Positions 1 to 8,792 of a stretch of 64,000 nucleotides of DNA are shown in pieces. The position numbers were made by a program, and so were the translations under genes. The notes beneath the pieces are model-generated. The model was not told the DNA's origin. It did no database searches and was given only the letters and a program-made list of their open reading frames with translations. The stretch comes from Gaetbulibacter_A aestuarii (lineage in GTDB: Bacteria; Bacteroidota; Bacteroidia; Flavobacteriales; Flavobacteriaceae), in the NCBI RefSeq assembly GCF_039537665.1, contig NZ_BAABAY010000007.1:186001-250000 (forward strand), written 5' to 3'. The stretch's first letter is position 1; every line of letters begins with the position of its first letter.

Positions 1-1955
1 TGGCCAATACCATCAATAACACCACCTTTGATCTGGTTCTGAGCTCCAAGAGGATTCACAACAATACCGCAATCTACGGCAACCGTTACTTTTTCAACTT
101 TAGGAACACCGTCCTCCATACGGATATCGGCAACCTCAGCTACGTGAGAATTATGGCAATAGTAAACTGATAGTCCCTGGTAAACGCCATCTTCAGCTTT
201 TCCCCAATTTGATTTTTCCACAGCCAGTTTTAGAACACCTTGTAAGCGCTCCGGACTATATTCAATGTTAGGGTTAGGATTATTCTTAGCATTTTCCAGA
301 AGGTCCATATGCATTTGAACACGATCAATACCTAAGGTTTCTGCCAACTCATCAAAGAAAGTTTGCTCTGCACTGGCCAGGAAATTTGTATAAGGTGCGC
401 GCCAGGCCCCTGTGGTTACACTACTGTTGAAATGAGCACTTTCAACTTGAAAGTTTTCTATAGCAGCTGCAGGAAAGAAATTTGGAATTAAGCCATACAT
501 ATTTCCATTAACACAGGCTTCTTTGAGTCGATATCCGGTAATTTTTCCGTCTTTTATTGATGCCGCGATACGATATTTCGAAGCCGGACGATAGACACCT
601 GTGGTCATATCATCTTCACGACTTGAAACCATTTTAACCGGTTTCTTTATAGCAGCGGATATTTCTGCTGCTTCAAAAACAAAATCTCCGTATAAACGAC
701 GACCGAAACCACCACCCATACGCGTCATATCCAAATGTATATCACTGAGGTCTCTGTCTAATAACGCTGAAACCACTTCAGCAGCAGCTTCCGGTGTTTG
801 TACCGGGCCAACCAAATGTACTTTTTCAGGCGTTACATTGGCGAAGAAATTCATCGGTTCCATCGTATTATGAGGTAAAAACGGCGCCTCGTAAGTGCGT
901 TCCAGAACCTGATCTGCTTCAGCAAAAGCTTTATTGACATCGCCGTCAGAACGACGAACATCTAAGTCATTTCCATCTAAAATAGCCAGTAATTGATCGT
1001 CCTGATCTTTTGTGCTTTCTAACTTGGCGTCATTTTTCCAGGTCGCCTTAATAGCATTCTTACCTTTAAAAGCCTGCCAGGTAGAATTGGCTATAACCAC
1101 AACTTTATCACTTGTACCTATTACGGTAGACCAGTTTGCCTTTCCGGCATCCAAAACCTTGCGCATTTTTTCACCAATGGTGATCACATCGATCACGCCG
1201 GGAAGTGCTCTCGCGGCAGAATCGTCATAAGATTCTAACACCTGACCAAAAGCCGGCGGTCTCAGAACAGAAGCGTAAACCATGCCTTCTTCCTTGTAAT
1301 CCAATCCGAATAAAGGTTTACCCGTTACGATAGCATCAATATCTACATTCGACGTGTTCTGTCCAATTATTGTAAAATCTTTTGGATCTTTTAATGTTAC
1401 ATCTTCAGGCACCTCCATGGTGGCTGCTTCTTTAACAACATCTCCATAGCCCAATGTATTACCATCTTTATGCGTAATGACACCTTGTGAGGCTGAACAC
1501 TCCGAGGCATCAACACCCCATTTAGCAGCGGCGGCATTTACCAGCATTTGTTTGGCTGTAGCACCTGTTTGGCGTAAAGGTGTCCAGGCCAAACGGATAG
1601 ATTGACTACCTCCAGCTATCTGACGCGTGTAATTTTCAGTGTCTAAAGGTGCTTGTTGAACATACACATCTTCCCAGGGCACATCCAATTCTTCAGCAAT
1701 CAGCATCGGCATTGACGTTTTTACACCCTGACCTATTTCTGGGTTTGGAGCGAATATGGTCACTTTACCTTCCTCAGAAATCTTGATAAAGGCATTGAAA
1801 TCATTATAATTCAGTTTGCTTAGATCCACCGGCATTTTCACATCCGACTTACAGGCATTGAATAAGTTAAACCCTATAAGCATACCTCCACTAGCTAAAG
1901 CCGAGGTTTTTATGAAGGATCTTCTACTAAAATTCATTTGTTTTGAAGGTCTCAT
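1..1955 (-). CDS. Molybdopterin-binding subunit of an isoquinoline 1-oxidoreductase-like enzyme (5' part, runs off left edge)
   Basis: Large subunit of a xanthine-oxidase-family molybdenum hydroxylase of the IorB type, expected to oxidise an aldehyde or N-heterocycle in the periplasm. The start is the ATG at 1955; 651 codons are present and the C-terminus lies outside the window. The N-terminus carries a twin-arginine signal (SRRSFIK, residues 10-16), then a hydrophobic stretch ending FNAC, so Cys35 could also be a lipobox cysteine. Family motifs seen include GGGFGRR and AWRAPYTN, which line the molybdopterin site in IorB relatives. The [2Fe-2S] subunit gene lies 23 bp upstream on the same strand, so the two are co-transcribed. 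The substrate cannot be read from sequence. The open frame up to base 1 shows no stops. Confidence 0.88.
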   Translation of the reverse strand, partial: MRPSKQMNFSRRSFIKTSALASGGMLIGFNLFNACKSDVKMPVDLSKLNYNDFNAFIKISEEGKVTIFAPNPEIGQGVKTSMPMLIAEELDVPWEDVYVQQAPLDTENYTRQIAGGSQSIRLAWTPLRQTGATAKQMLVNAAAAKWGVDASECSASQGVITHKDGNTLGYGDVVKEAATMEVPEDVTLKDPKDFTIIGQNTSNVDIDAIVTGKPLFGLDYKEEGMVYASVLRPPAFGQVLESYDDSAARALPGVIDVITIGEKMRKVLDAGKANWSTVIGTSDKVVVIANSTWQAFKGKNAIKATWKNDAKLESTKDQDDQLLAILDGNDLDVRRSDGDVNKAFAEADQVLERTYEAPFLPHNTMEPMNFFANVTPEKVHLVGPVQTPEAAAEVVSALLDRDLSDIHLDMTRMGGGFGRRLYGDFVFEAAEISAAIKKPVKMVSSREDDMTTGVYRPASKYRIAASIKDGKITGYRLKEACVNGNMYGLIPNFFPAAAIENFQVESAHFNSSVTTGAWRAPYTNFLASAEQTFFDELAETLGIDRVQMHMDLLENAKNNPNPNIEYSPERLQGVLKLAVEKSNWGKAEDGVYQGLSVYYCHNSHVAEVADIRMEDGVPKVEKVTVAVDCGIVVNPLGAQNQIKGGVIDGIG

Positions 1956-1978
1956 TGTTATTCGTTTTTATAAGGTTA

Positions 1979-2440
1979 TTAACTTGATTTTTTTGATGCT
2001 ACTTCCACAGCTTTCTCAATACTATTGTATGAAGCACAACGGCAGATGTTACCATTCATAGCGTTTCTTATTTCCGTTTTCGTTGGATTCGGGTTACGCT
2101 CTAAAAAGGCGGAAGCCGTCATGATCTGCCCGGATTGACAATAACCACATTGCGGCACATCAATGTCTTTCCATGCTTGCTGAACCGGATGGGAACCATC
2201 CTCTGAGAGTCCTTCTATAGTGGTGATATTCATTCCTTCGGCTTGCGACACCTGAAGCAAACAGCTTCGCATGGCATTACCATCAACGTGGATAGTACAG
2301 GCACCACATTGGCCAATTCCACAGCCATATTTGGTACCCACTAAACCGATTTGATCTCTTAATACCCACAATAAAGGGGTATCCATAGCTGCCTCAACAG
2401 TATGGTTTTTGTTATTAATTTTTAAATTGAATTTTGGCAT
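1979..2440 (-). CDS. [2Fe-2S]-binding small subunit of IorAB-like oxidoreductase
   Basis: A 153-residue electron-transfer subunit. The N-terminal plant-type ferredoxin domain binds one [2Fe-2S] cluster through Cys40, Cys45, Cys48 and Cys60 (CGIGQCGAC). The C-terminal helical domain binds the second through Cys98, Cys101, Cys133 and Cys135 (QCGYCQSG, NICRC). This is the full length of IorA-type small subunits. It has no signal peptide; in this family it is carried across the membrane with its Tat-signal partner, encoded 23 bp downstream. There is no FAD subunit nearby, which fits the IorAB type that passes electrons to a cytochrome rather than NAD. The assignment to the family is firm; the physiological substrate is unknown. 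Confidence 0.93.
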   Translation of the reverse strand: MPKFNLKINNKNHTVEAAMDTPLLWVLRDQIGLVGTKYGCGIGQCGACTIHVDGNAMRSCLLQVSQAEGMNITTIEGLSEDGSHPVQQAWKDIDVPQCGYCQSGQIMTASAFLERNPNPTKTEIRNAMNGNICRCASYNSIEKAVEVASKKSS

Positions 2441-2534
2441 GATTACTAGAAGTTGAAGTATATATTCATTAACAATTTTTGTATCTCTTTAAAAATACGA
2501 AAAATTAATAAGCCATCAATATTGAAATTATTTT

Positions 2535-3488
2535 TTAGAGGTTTTTTATGAATTCCAGGCCTCGGTATTCATTGTAATATACATTGTTTTTATCAATAAA
2601 ACCGACATGCCCGCCATATTTAGGCATTTCCAGGTAAAGGTTCGAATTATTTTTTGCCTCCTTCACCGGATAACATTCAGGAGATAAAAAAGAGTCGTTT
2701 AAAGCATTGATAATAAGGGAAGGAACCGAAATATCATTCAAGAATTGCAAACTACTACTTTGCGTGTAATAGTCTATGGCATCCTTAAAACCATGTGCTT
2801 TTGATGTATAAACATCATCGAAGTCTTTTAGGGTTTTAATACTTTTTATTGCTTCAGTTGATAATTCTTCCGGAAAAAGTTTTTGCTTTTCTTTTAGGCG
2901 TTCCAACAGATCTTTTAGAAACCTGTCGTGAAATAATTTATTTTTTGGATGATGTAAAGCTTTGCAAGATCCGTATAAATGACAGGGTGTGGAAATTGCA
3001 ATTCCTGCTTTAATTTGATCTAAAACGTTTCGCTCTCCTAAATATTTCAAAACTAAATTACCTCCCAAACTGATGCCAAAAAGCACAATTTCATTGTAAT
3101 TATACTTTGAAATGGCGAATTGAATGACTTCTTCCAAATCTTCCGTGGCTCCGGAATGATAACTGTAATAATTTCGATTTTGTTCGCCACTACAACCTCT
3201 GAAATTCATGGCTAAGGCATCATAACCATTTTGATTAAAAAGTGTTGCAGGACCCGTTACGTAAGGGCGCTGTGCGTGACCCTCTAAGCCATGAAGTAAA
3301 ATGATAAGTTTATCGGTTTTTGAATCGGCATAACTCCAATCCACATCCAAAAAATCACCATCCCATAAATGGATTCTCTCTCTTTTTTGCTCCAGAGGCA
3401 CTCTGCGTAGTAAACCAGAATATACCGTAGCTAAAAATCCATTTTTAAAGTAAAAAGGAGGTGTGTAGGTTGAATGTAATACAGGCAT
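2535..3488 (-). CDS. YheT-like alpha/beta hydrolase
   Basis: A 317-residue alpha/beta hydrolase of the YheT/ABHD1-3 family (COG0429). Visible landmarks are the oxyanion-region motif LLHGLEGH (about residues 64-71), the nucleophile elbow GISLGG with Ser140, an acid in NALNDSF, and the C-terminal His in GGHVGF. There is no signal peptide, so it is cytosolic. Physiological substrates of YheT proteins are poorly known; esterase activity on short acyl chains is the usual expectation. Its start lies 2 bp after the adenine deaminase stop, so it is the last gene of a pabB-tilS-ade-yheT-like run. The link with those genes is probably positional only. Confidence 0.88.
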   Translation of the reverse strand: MPVLHSTYTPPFYFKNGFLATVYSGLLRRVPLEQKRERIHLWDGDFLDVDWSYADSKTDKLIILLHGLEGHAQRPYVTGPATLFNQNGYDALAMNFRGCSGEQNRNYYSYHSGATEDLEEVIQFAISKYNYNEIVLFGISLGGNLVLKYLGERNVLDQIKAGIAISTPCHLYGSCKALHHPKNKLFHDRFLKDLLERLKEKQKLFPEELSTEAIKSIKTLKDFDDVYTSKAHGFKDAIDYYTQSSSLQFLNDISVPSLIINALNDSFLSPECYPVKEAKNNSNLYLEMPKYGGHVGFIDKNNVYYNEYRGLEFIKNL

Positions 3489-3490
3489 AA

Positions 3491-5113
3491 TTAAGACACT
3501 TGAAGTGGTGTAAATTTAAAGGTTTTTCCATTAAATAAGCCTTGATCACTTAATTTTAATTCAGGAATTACCAACAATGCCATGAACGACAAGGTCATGT
3601 AAGGCGCATGAAGTTTTGACCCCATTTGTTTTGCTATTCTTGTAAGTTGTGCGTATTGCTTCCCAATGGTCTCACCATCCTGATCACTCATAATTCCTGC
3701 TACCGGAAGTGGCACAACCTGTTTGAAAGCATCTGAAACCGCGCAAATGCCACCTTGATTTTCAATAAGTAAATTCACGGCTTTACAAATGGAAGCGTCA
3801 TCCGCTCCTACCGCAATAATATTGTGAGAATCATGACCAACTGAGGAAGCAATGGCGCCTTCTCTTAAACCAAAATTCTTAATAAAAGCCATAGCAGGTT
3901 TACTATCGTTGTAACGGTTTACTACGGTCATTTTTAAAATATCGGATTTTGTGTCGGAGATCAGATTATCTCCTCTAATCTTAGCCTGAGCCAGGATTTC
4001 TTGGGTTACTAATTGTCCGTCGAGAGCTTCAATGACGCGAATTTGATCGGAAGTGGGTTTTATTTTAAAATCATCCACCGCTTTTTTAGAACAATTGAAA
4101 TTATTAATGATGTCAAAGGGCACTTCAGGAATTAAAGATTTTCCATTTTCAGAAACCAATTTTCCGCTTATAAAGGTTTTTAAAGGTTTGAAATCTTTTA
4201 GATCTTCCACAACAACAAGATCCGCAGGATCTCCGATTTGGAGTAAACCAACATCAAGATTGTAATGTTTTACAGGATTCACGCAAGCTACCTGTAATAC
4301 TTTGAATACATCGATGCCTTTTGCGACTGCCCGAGCACAAAGTTGATTGATATGACCTTCAATTAAGTCGTCAGGGTGCTTATCATCACTACAGAACATC
4401 ATATTCTCATAATGTTTCGGAAGCAGATCGATTAGTGCTTCAAAATTCTTTGCCGCACTACCTTCCCGGATTAATATCTTCATGCCTTTTTGAAGTTTTT
4501 CCAGGCCTTCCTCATAAGTAAAACATTCATGGTCTGTAGAAATCCCGGCAGCGATGTATTTCGATATATCATCTCCTAAAACACCGGGCGCATGACCATC
4601 TACAGGTTTATCGAAATGTTTGGCCCAGGCGATCTTTTTTAAAACCTCAGGATCGTCAAAAAGGACACCGGGATAATTCATCATTTCGGCCAGATATTTT
4701 ATTTCAGGATGGGCCATCATGGTTTTTATGACTTCAGAATCGATGATTGCACCAGCCGATTCAAAAGTCGTGGCAGGCACACAAGACGGAGCACCAAAAT
4801 TAAATTTAAAAGGCACTTTTTTACCGTTTTCGATCATAAAATGAACTCCGGCAACTCCCATAACATTAGCTATTTCATGAGGATCAGAAACGGTTGCTAC
4901 CGTACCATGAGTTACCGCCAGAGGCGCGAACATACTGGGAACCAGCATGGAACTTTCTATATGAATATGAGCATCAACGAACCCGGGAATGATATAATTT
5001 TCTTCGTCATGATAGCTTTCTTCGACAGACACGATACGTCCTTCTTTAACCGTTATTTCTCCTTTGAAAATACGCTTATTCAGTACATCTACGATCTGTC
5101 CTCGAAGTATCAT
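3491..5113 (-). CDS. ade: Adenine deaminase
   Basis: Converts adenine to hypoxanthine and ammonia in purine salvage. It is a 540-residue member of the amidohydrolase-superfamily adenine deaminases (Ade/AdeC). The metal-binding HIHIE motif sits at residues 49-53, followed by SDPHEIAN; further metal-site His residues appear in VDGHAPG and in the SDDKHPDD stretch. The C-terminal adenine-deaminase domain is present (SVGHDSHN, GADDASI). The length is a little shorter than E. coli and B. subtilis Ade, but no domain is missing. Its ATG overlaps the tilS stop by 4 bp, so translation is probably coupled. Confidence 0.95.
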   Translation of the reverse strand: MILRGQIVDVLNKRIFKGEITVKEGRIVSVEESYHDEENYIIPGFVDAHIHIESSMLVPSMFAPLAVTHGTVATVSDPHEIANVMGVAGVHFMIENGKKVPFKFNFGAPSCVPATTFESAGAIIDSEVIKTMMAHPEIKYLAEMMNYPGVLFDDPEVLKKIAWAKHFDKPVDGHAPGVLGDDISKYIAAGISTDHECFTYEEGLEKLQKGMKILIREGSAAKNFEALIDLLPKHYENMMFCSDDKHPDDLIEGHINQLCARAVAKGIDVFKVLQVACVNPVKHYNLDVGLLQIGDPADLVVVEDLKDFKPLKTFISGKLVSENGKSLIPEVPFDIINNFNCSKKAVDDFKIKPTSDQIRVIEALDGQLVTQEILAQAKIRGDNLISDTKSDILKMTVVNRYNDSKPAMAFIKNFGLREGAIASSVGHDSHNIIAVGADDASICKAVNLLIENQGGICAVSDAFKQVVPLPVAGIMSDQDGETIGKQYAQLTRIAKQMGSKLHAPYMTLSFMALLVIPELKLSDQGLFNGKTFKFTPLQVS

Positions 5114-6423
5114 GGGGTTAATTCTATTTTTAAAATGTGTTTTGTTTTGTCTGTAACTTTAAACCGATCATCAGCACGTTTTCCCAGGATCCAAACAATA
5201 TCCTTACCGGAGCACAAAAGCAAGGCCTGTTCTTTGTCGACCAGAGAAAATTTTTCATCTTTAAAATATTTACTCAAGGTCTTTTTACCTGTCATACCCT
5301 TAGGATAGAATACATCCCCTTCTTTCCTGCTTCTTAACACCAAAGGCATTTGCAGTACATCACCATCAATAAAAATCAAATTCTCAGTTTCAGAACCGGT
5401 ATTTTTAACTTCAGAAAAGGATAATTTACCAAAAGGTGTTTTAATCTTTTTATTGAAATTATTAATTTTAACACACTTAAAATCAGAGGGTTGGGCATCT
5501 GTTAAAATTAAACATTCGCGATCCTTGATCAAACGGTGCGAATCCGAATGTACAAATTTTCCTGGTTGAGCGTCAAGTAGATTTAAAACATCATCCCACG
5601 CTTTAAAACCGTATGATTTAAAGATTTCAAAGAGGTACGCTTTCGGATTATTCAGTTTACTAAACTTGGCAATATTATAAACCACCTTGTAAGAATCGAT
5701 GCTAATGATGGCTCTATTGAGCACCGCCTGAACGCTTTCCTCTACAATATCTGCAGTATCGTTTAAATTGTCGAGCGTATTTTGAAAACTTTCCAATAGA
5801 CTCGGGTTGATCTCTTTTAAAATCGGGATGACCTCATGCCTTAGCTTATTTCGCAAATATTTTACGGAGACATTACTACTATCTTCACGCCAGGCAATTT
5901 TGTTGTTTTCAGCGAAGGATCTAATCGAATCATTTGAAAATGGCAAAAGCGGACGCACAAATAGCCCGTTTACCTCAGGAATCCCGGTAAGTCCTTCCAA
6001 TCCCGTACCCCGTGAAAAATTGATGAGAAAGGTTTCGAGATTATCATCGGCATGATGCGCCGTTAGTATATAATCGAAATGCAATTGCTCTGCGAGTTCT
6101 GTAAACCAATCATAACGTAACTCGCGAGCTGCCATTTGTATGGAGCATTTATGTTCTTCGGCATAAGCCTTCGTGTCGAAATGCTGAATGAACACCTCTT
6201 TATCCAGGTCATCCGCCAGGTCGGAAATAAAATCTTCATCGGCATCACTTTCATCACCTCTTAAATTAAAATTACAATGCGCCAATAAAAAATTAAAGCC
6301 GGATCGTGCACATAAATGCGCAAGAACCACACTGTCCACACCTCCTGAAATAGCAATAAGTAACTTACGCTCCCTCAAGAAAGCGAGCTTATTATGAATA
6401 TGATTTTGAAAGGCTTCTAGCAC
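5110..6423 (-). CDS. tilS: tRNA(Ile)-lysidine synthase
   Basis: Attaches lysine to C34 of the CAU-anticodon tRNA-Ile using ATP, which converts it from reading AUG to AUA. This is essential in nearly all bacteria. It has 437 residues. The N-terminal PP-loop ATPase domain shows SGGVDS at residues 26-31, and the TAHHADDNLETF motif follows near residues 120-131. Middle and C-terminal tRNA-binding domains are present (LRSRKEGDVFYP, KTLSKYFKD), so it is a long-form TilS. It lies 71 bp downstream of pabB and overlaps ade by 4 bp. Confidence 0.96.
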   Translation of the reverse strand: MLEAFQNHIHNKLAFLRERKLLIAISGGVDSVVLAHLCARSGFNFLLAHCNFNLRGDESDADEDFISDLADDLDKEVFIQHFDTKAYAEEHKCSIQMAARELRYDWFTELAEQLHFDYILTAHHADDNLETFLINFSRGTGLEGLTGIPEVNGLFVRPLLPFSNDSIRSFAENNKIAWREDSSNVSVKYLRNKLRHEVIPILKEINPSLLESFQNTLDNLNDTADIVEESVQAVLNRAIISIDSYKVVYNIAKFSKLNNPKAYLFEIFKSYGFKAWDDVLNLLDAQPGKFVHSDSHRLIKDRECLILTDAQPSDFKCVKINNFNKKIKTPFGKLSFSEVKNTGSETENLIFIDGDVLQMPLVLRSRKEGDVFYPKGMTGKKTLSKYFKDEKFSLVDKEQALLLCSGKDIVWILGKRADDRFKVTDKTKHILKIELTP

Positions 6424-6494
6424 AGTTTTTTAATTTGAAACTCAATTGATCCAGCTTATACAAACTTACAATTTTAAAGCATAGGCTTTCATGA

Positions 6495-7787
6495 TTATTG
6501 CTCCAAAACGGTTCGCATCGCTTTGGCCTTTACCAAACATTCCTCGTATTCATTCACAGGGTCACTTTTGGCAGTAATGGCACTACCTACAGAATAAGAC
6601 ACATATTTTGTACTCGCGTTATACAAGATACTCCGAATAACCACATTAAAATCAAAATCATTGTCCGGAGTGAAATACCCCACGGCACCGGAGTACAAAC
6701 CACGTTTGGTTTCTTCCAGGTCTTCAATAATTTTCATGGCTGAAATCTTTGGTGCTCCCGTCATGCTTCCCATAGGAAAAGTCGTTTTAATGATGTCTAC
6801 AGGATGCTTATCTTTTTCAACCTTAGCGGTTATTGTGGAGATCATTTGGTGCACCTGATCAAACGTGTAGATCCGGCATAATTCTGCTACTTCCACACTT
6901 CCTTTTATGGCTGTTTTAGACAAGTCATTTCGCACCAGATCCACGATCATAATATTTTCACTTCGCTCCTTATGATCTCGCGCTAATCGCTCTTTTAAAG
7001 CCTTATCCTCGTTAGGGTTTTCTGATCGGGGTGCAGTTCCTTTTATAGGCTGCGACAACACCAGATCTCCGGTTTTCTTGAGATAGCGTTCCGGCGAAGC
7101 CGACATCAAATACTTATCAAAACACTTTAAAAAACTCGCAAAAGGCGGATTGGAAATGGCGTTGAGCTTACGGTAAATTTCGATAGGTTCGATGGTGGTA
7201 TCCTCAGCATAAAATTCCTGACAAAAATTAGCTTCGTAAATGTCGCCGCGGTGAATATGCTGAAGTAAGTTGTGTAACTTTTCAAAATAAGCATCTTTAT
7301 GGATGCGCAGGTGAATTTTTATGGATTCCTCAAACTTCGATTGCTTAGTGCTTTCAATTGAACTTATGGACTCAATATCCCGATTCATGTCATCACTGAC
7401 CATATTGAGATACTGTATTTCAACACCATCTCTTTTGATAAGAAACAATTTTTTAGGCTGAAAAAAATAAAGATCAGGAAAGCCTAAACCGTCGAAATTA
7501 TTTGAACTTAAATCCTCCACAGCATTCTTCAGATCATAACTCAAATAACCAAAGATCCAATCTTTCGTAGTGCCTTGATAGGCTTTTAATTTCTCAAATG
7601 CATCGTGATAATCCGTTTGAATACTGGTAAAGGCATCGACAGCCAGAACGGCTTCAAAACTGCCGTATTTTTGATGATGTTGGTTCGAATCCAACCATAA
7701 GATATCATCAAATTGTTGCGCCCAAAGTTGCAACTGGGTTTTAAAGACCTCCGGATTTTCGGGATTATAAAACTGTTTTGTTCTCAA
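6495..7787 (-). CDS. pabB: Aminodeoxychorismate synthase component I
   Basis: Makes 4-amino-4-deoxychorismate from chorismate and ammonia, on the way to p-aminobenzoate and folate. It is a 430-residue chorismate-binding enzyme. The lysine in PIKGT (residues 247-251) marks PabB, since anthranilate synthase TrpE has PIAGT there. Other conserved pieces are SASPERYL, DLVRNDLS, TFPMGSMTGAPK and GLYSGAVGY. No pabA (glutaminase) or pabC (lyase) lies beside it in the window. A TAAATTTG -7-like box lies about 19 bp before the start. It is the first gene of the run continuing into tilS. Confidence 0.93.
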   Translation of the reverse strand: MRTKQFYNPENPEVFKTQLQLWAQQFDDILWLDSNQHHQKYGSFEAVLAVDAFTSIQTDYHDAFEKLKAYQGTTKDWIFGYLSYDLKNAVEDLSSNNFDGLGFPDLYFFQPKKLFLIKRDGVEIQYLNMVSDDMNRDIESISSIESTKQSKFEESIKIHLRIHKDAYFEKLHNLLQHIHRGDIYEANFCQEFYAEDTTIEPIEIYRKLNAISNPPFASFLKCFDKYLMSASPERYLKKTGDLVLSQPIKGTAPRSENPNEDKALKERLARDHKERSENIMIVDLVRNDLSKTAIKGSVEVAELCRIYTFDQVHQMISTITAKVEKDKHPVDIIKTTFPMGSMTGAPKISAMKIIEDLEETKRGLYSGAVGYFTPDNDFDFNVVIRSILYNASTKYVSYSVGSAITAKSDPVNEYEECLVKAKAMRTVLEQ

Positions 7788-7805
7788 TAGCGAATCTTAA
7801 TGACA

Positions 7806-7813
7806 CAAATTTA
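7806..7813 (-). promoter_or_regulatory. Putative -7 box for pabB run
   Basis: On the minus strand this reads TAAATTTG, matching the Bacteroidota sigma-ABfr -7 consensus TAnnTTTG, 18 bp before the pabB ATG. No well-spaced TTG -33 box is visible. Confidence 0.35.
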
Positions 7814-7866
7814 CTGAGAATACTCAAAAAATTAGGATTTTTGTATCTTACTTTCAAAGAAAATCT

Positions 7867-8754
7867 ATGTACACACTTCGCAATGCCCTGTTAGAGATCG
7901 GGGTAAAAAATCCAGGTGCTGAACTTTGTAAAATAAGCGGTTTAAAAACCCATTTAGAATTTATGTGGGATGCGCAACTGGATATTTGGGGCAGTCATGC
8001 ACCCAACCTCTTCCCTATTATTGGTGCCTTGAAAAAGGATTCATTTGTTTTTGAAGGTACTACTTACAGCCTTCCGAAACACGGTATGATCAGGAATAAT
8101 CCGAAGGTTTATCTGGTTGATCAAACTGAAAATAAGTTGATCTTTGGATTGGATTATAGTGAAGAAACCCTGAAACAGTATCCTTTCAAATTTGAATTTA
8201 GAATTTCATTTACATTGATTGAAAATCGAATAACGATCGATCATCACGTTAAAAATTGCGATTCCAAACCATTGTATTTCTCATTGGGCGGACATCCGGC
8301 TTTCAAATGCCCGGTTTTTAAGGATGATGCTTACAGTGATTATTTTTTAGAATTTGAAACTGAAGAAACTTCAAAAACACATCTGATAAATCCTGCTAAC
8401 GGACTGATATCAAATCGGACAAAACCAACCTTAGAGCATACTAAAACGCTCCCATTAACGCATGATCTATTCAATGAGGACGCTCTCATCTTTAAAGATT
8501 TAATTTCCCGAAAAGTTCAATTAAAAAGCCAAAATCACGGCACCATTTTATCTGTGACATATCCTGATTTTAATTACCTGGGGATCTGGGCAAAACCTAA
8601 TGGCGATTTTGTATGCATTGAACCCTGGTTGGGCATAGCGGACCATGAGGACCATGATCAAAATTTCAAAACCAAGGAAGGCATATTAACTTTAGATTCT
8701 AATAAAACATTTCATGCTTCCTATGAAATCGAAATAAATAAGAAGCACTTGTAG
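7867..8754 (+). CDS. Aldose 1-epimerase family protein (LacX-like)
   Basis: A 295-residue beta-sandwich protein of the galactose-mutarotase superfamily, closest in character to the LacX-like subgroup. It would interconvert sugar anomers or bind a phosphorylated sugar in the cytosol. Conserved family pieces include SHAPNLFPIIGALK near the N-terminus, FSLGGHPAFKCP with a putative catalytic His, and CIEPWLGIADHED near the C-terminus. There is no signal peptide. It is divergent from pabB across a 79-bp region and 38 bp upstream of the helicase gene, which has its own promoter. Members of this subgroup mostly lack a proven substrate, so only the fold is certain. Confidence 0.85.
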   Translation: MYTLRNALLEIGVKNPGAELCKISGLKTHLEFMWDAQLDIWGSHAPNLFPIIGALKKDSFVFEGTTYSLPKHGMIRNNPKVYLVDQTENKLIFGLDYSEETLKQYPFKFEFRISFTLIENRITIDHHVKNCDSKPLYFSLGGHPAFKCPVFKDDAYSDYFLEFETEETSKTHLINPANGLISNRTKPTLEHTKTLPLTHDLFNEDALIFKDLISRKVQLKSQNHGTILSVTYPDFNYLGIWAKPNGDFVCIEPWLGIADHEDHDQNFKTKEGILTLDSNKTFHASYEIEINKKHL

Positions 8755-8776
8755 TTGAAATAAAACAGTACCTTTG
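8749..8776 (+). promoter_or_regulatory. Bacteroidota-type promoter for DEAD-box helicase gene
   Basis: TTG at 8749-8751, then a 17-bp spacer, then TACCTTTG at 8769-8776, matching the -33 TTG / -7 TAnnTTTG pattern. The ATG follows 16 bp after the box. The -33 element overlaps the 3' end of the preceding gene. Confidence 0.6.
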
Positions 8777-8792
8777 CCCGCAAACTGCAGTT

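Noticed and set aside
4709..5308. 199-codon plus-strand frame, long enough to look like a gene
   Set aside because: It is antisense to the end of tilS and to ade, both with full family motifs; its composition is odd and there is no signal or domain.
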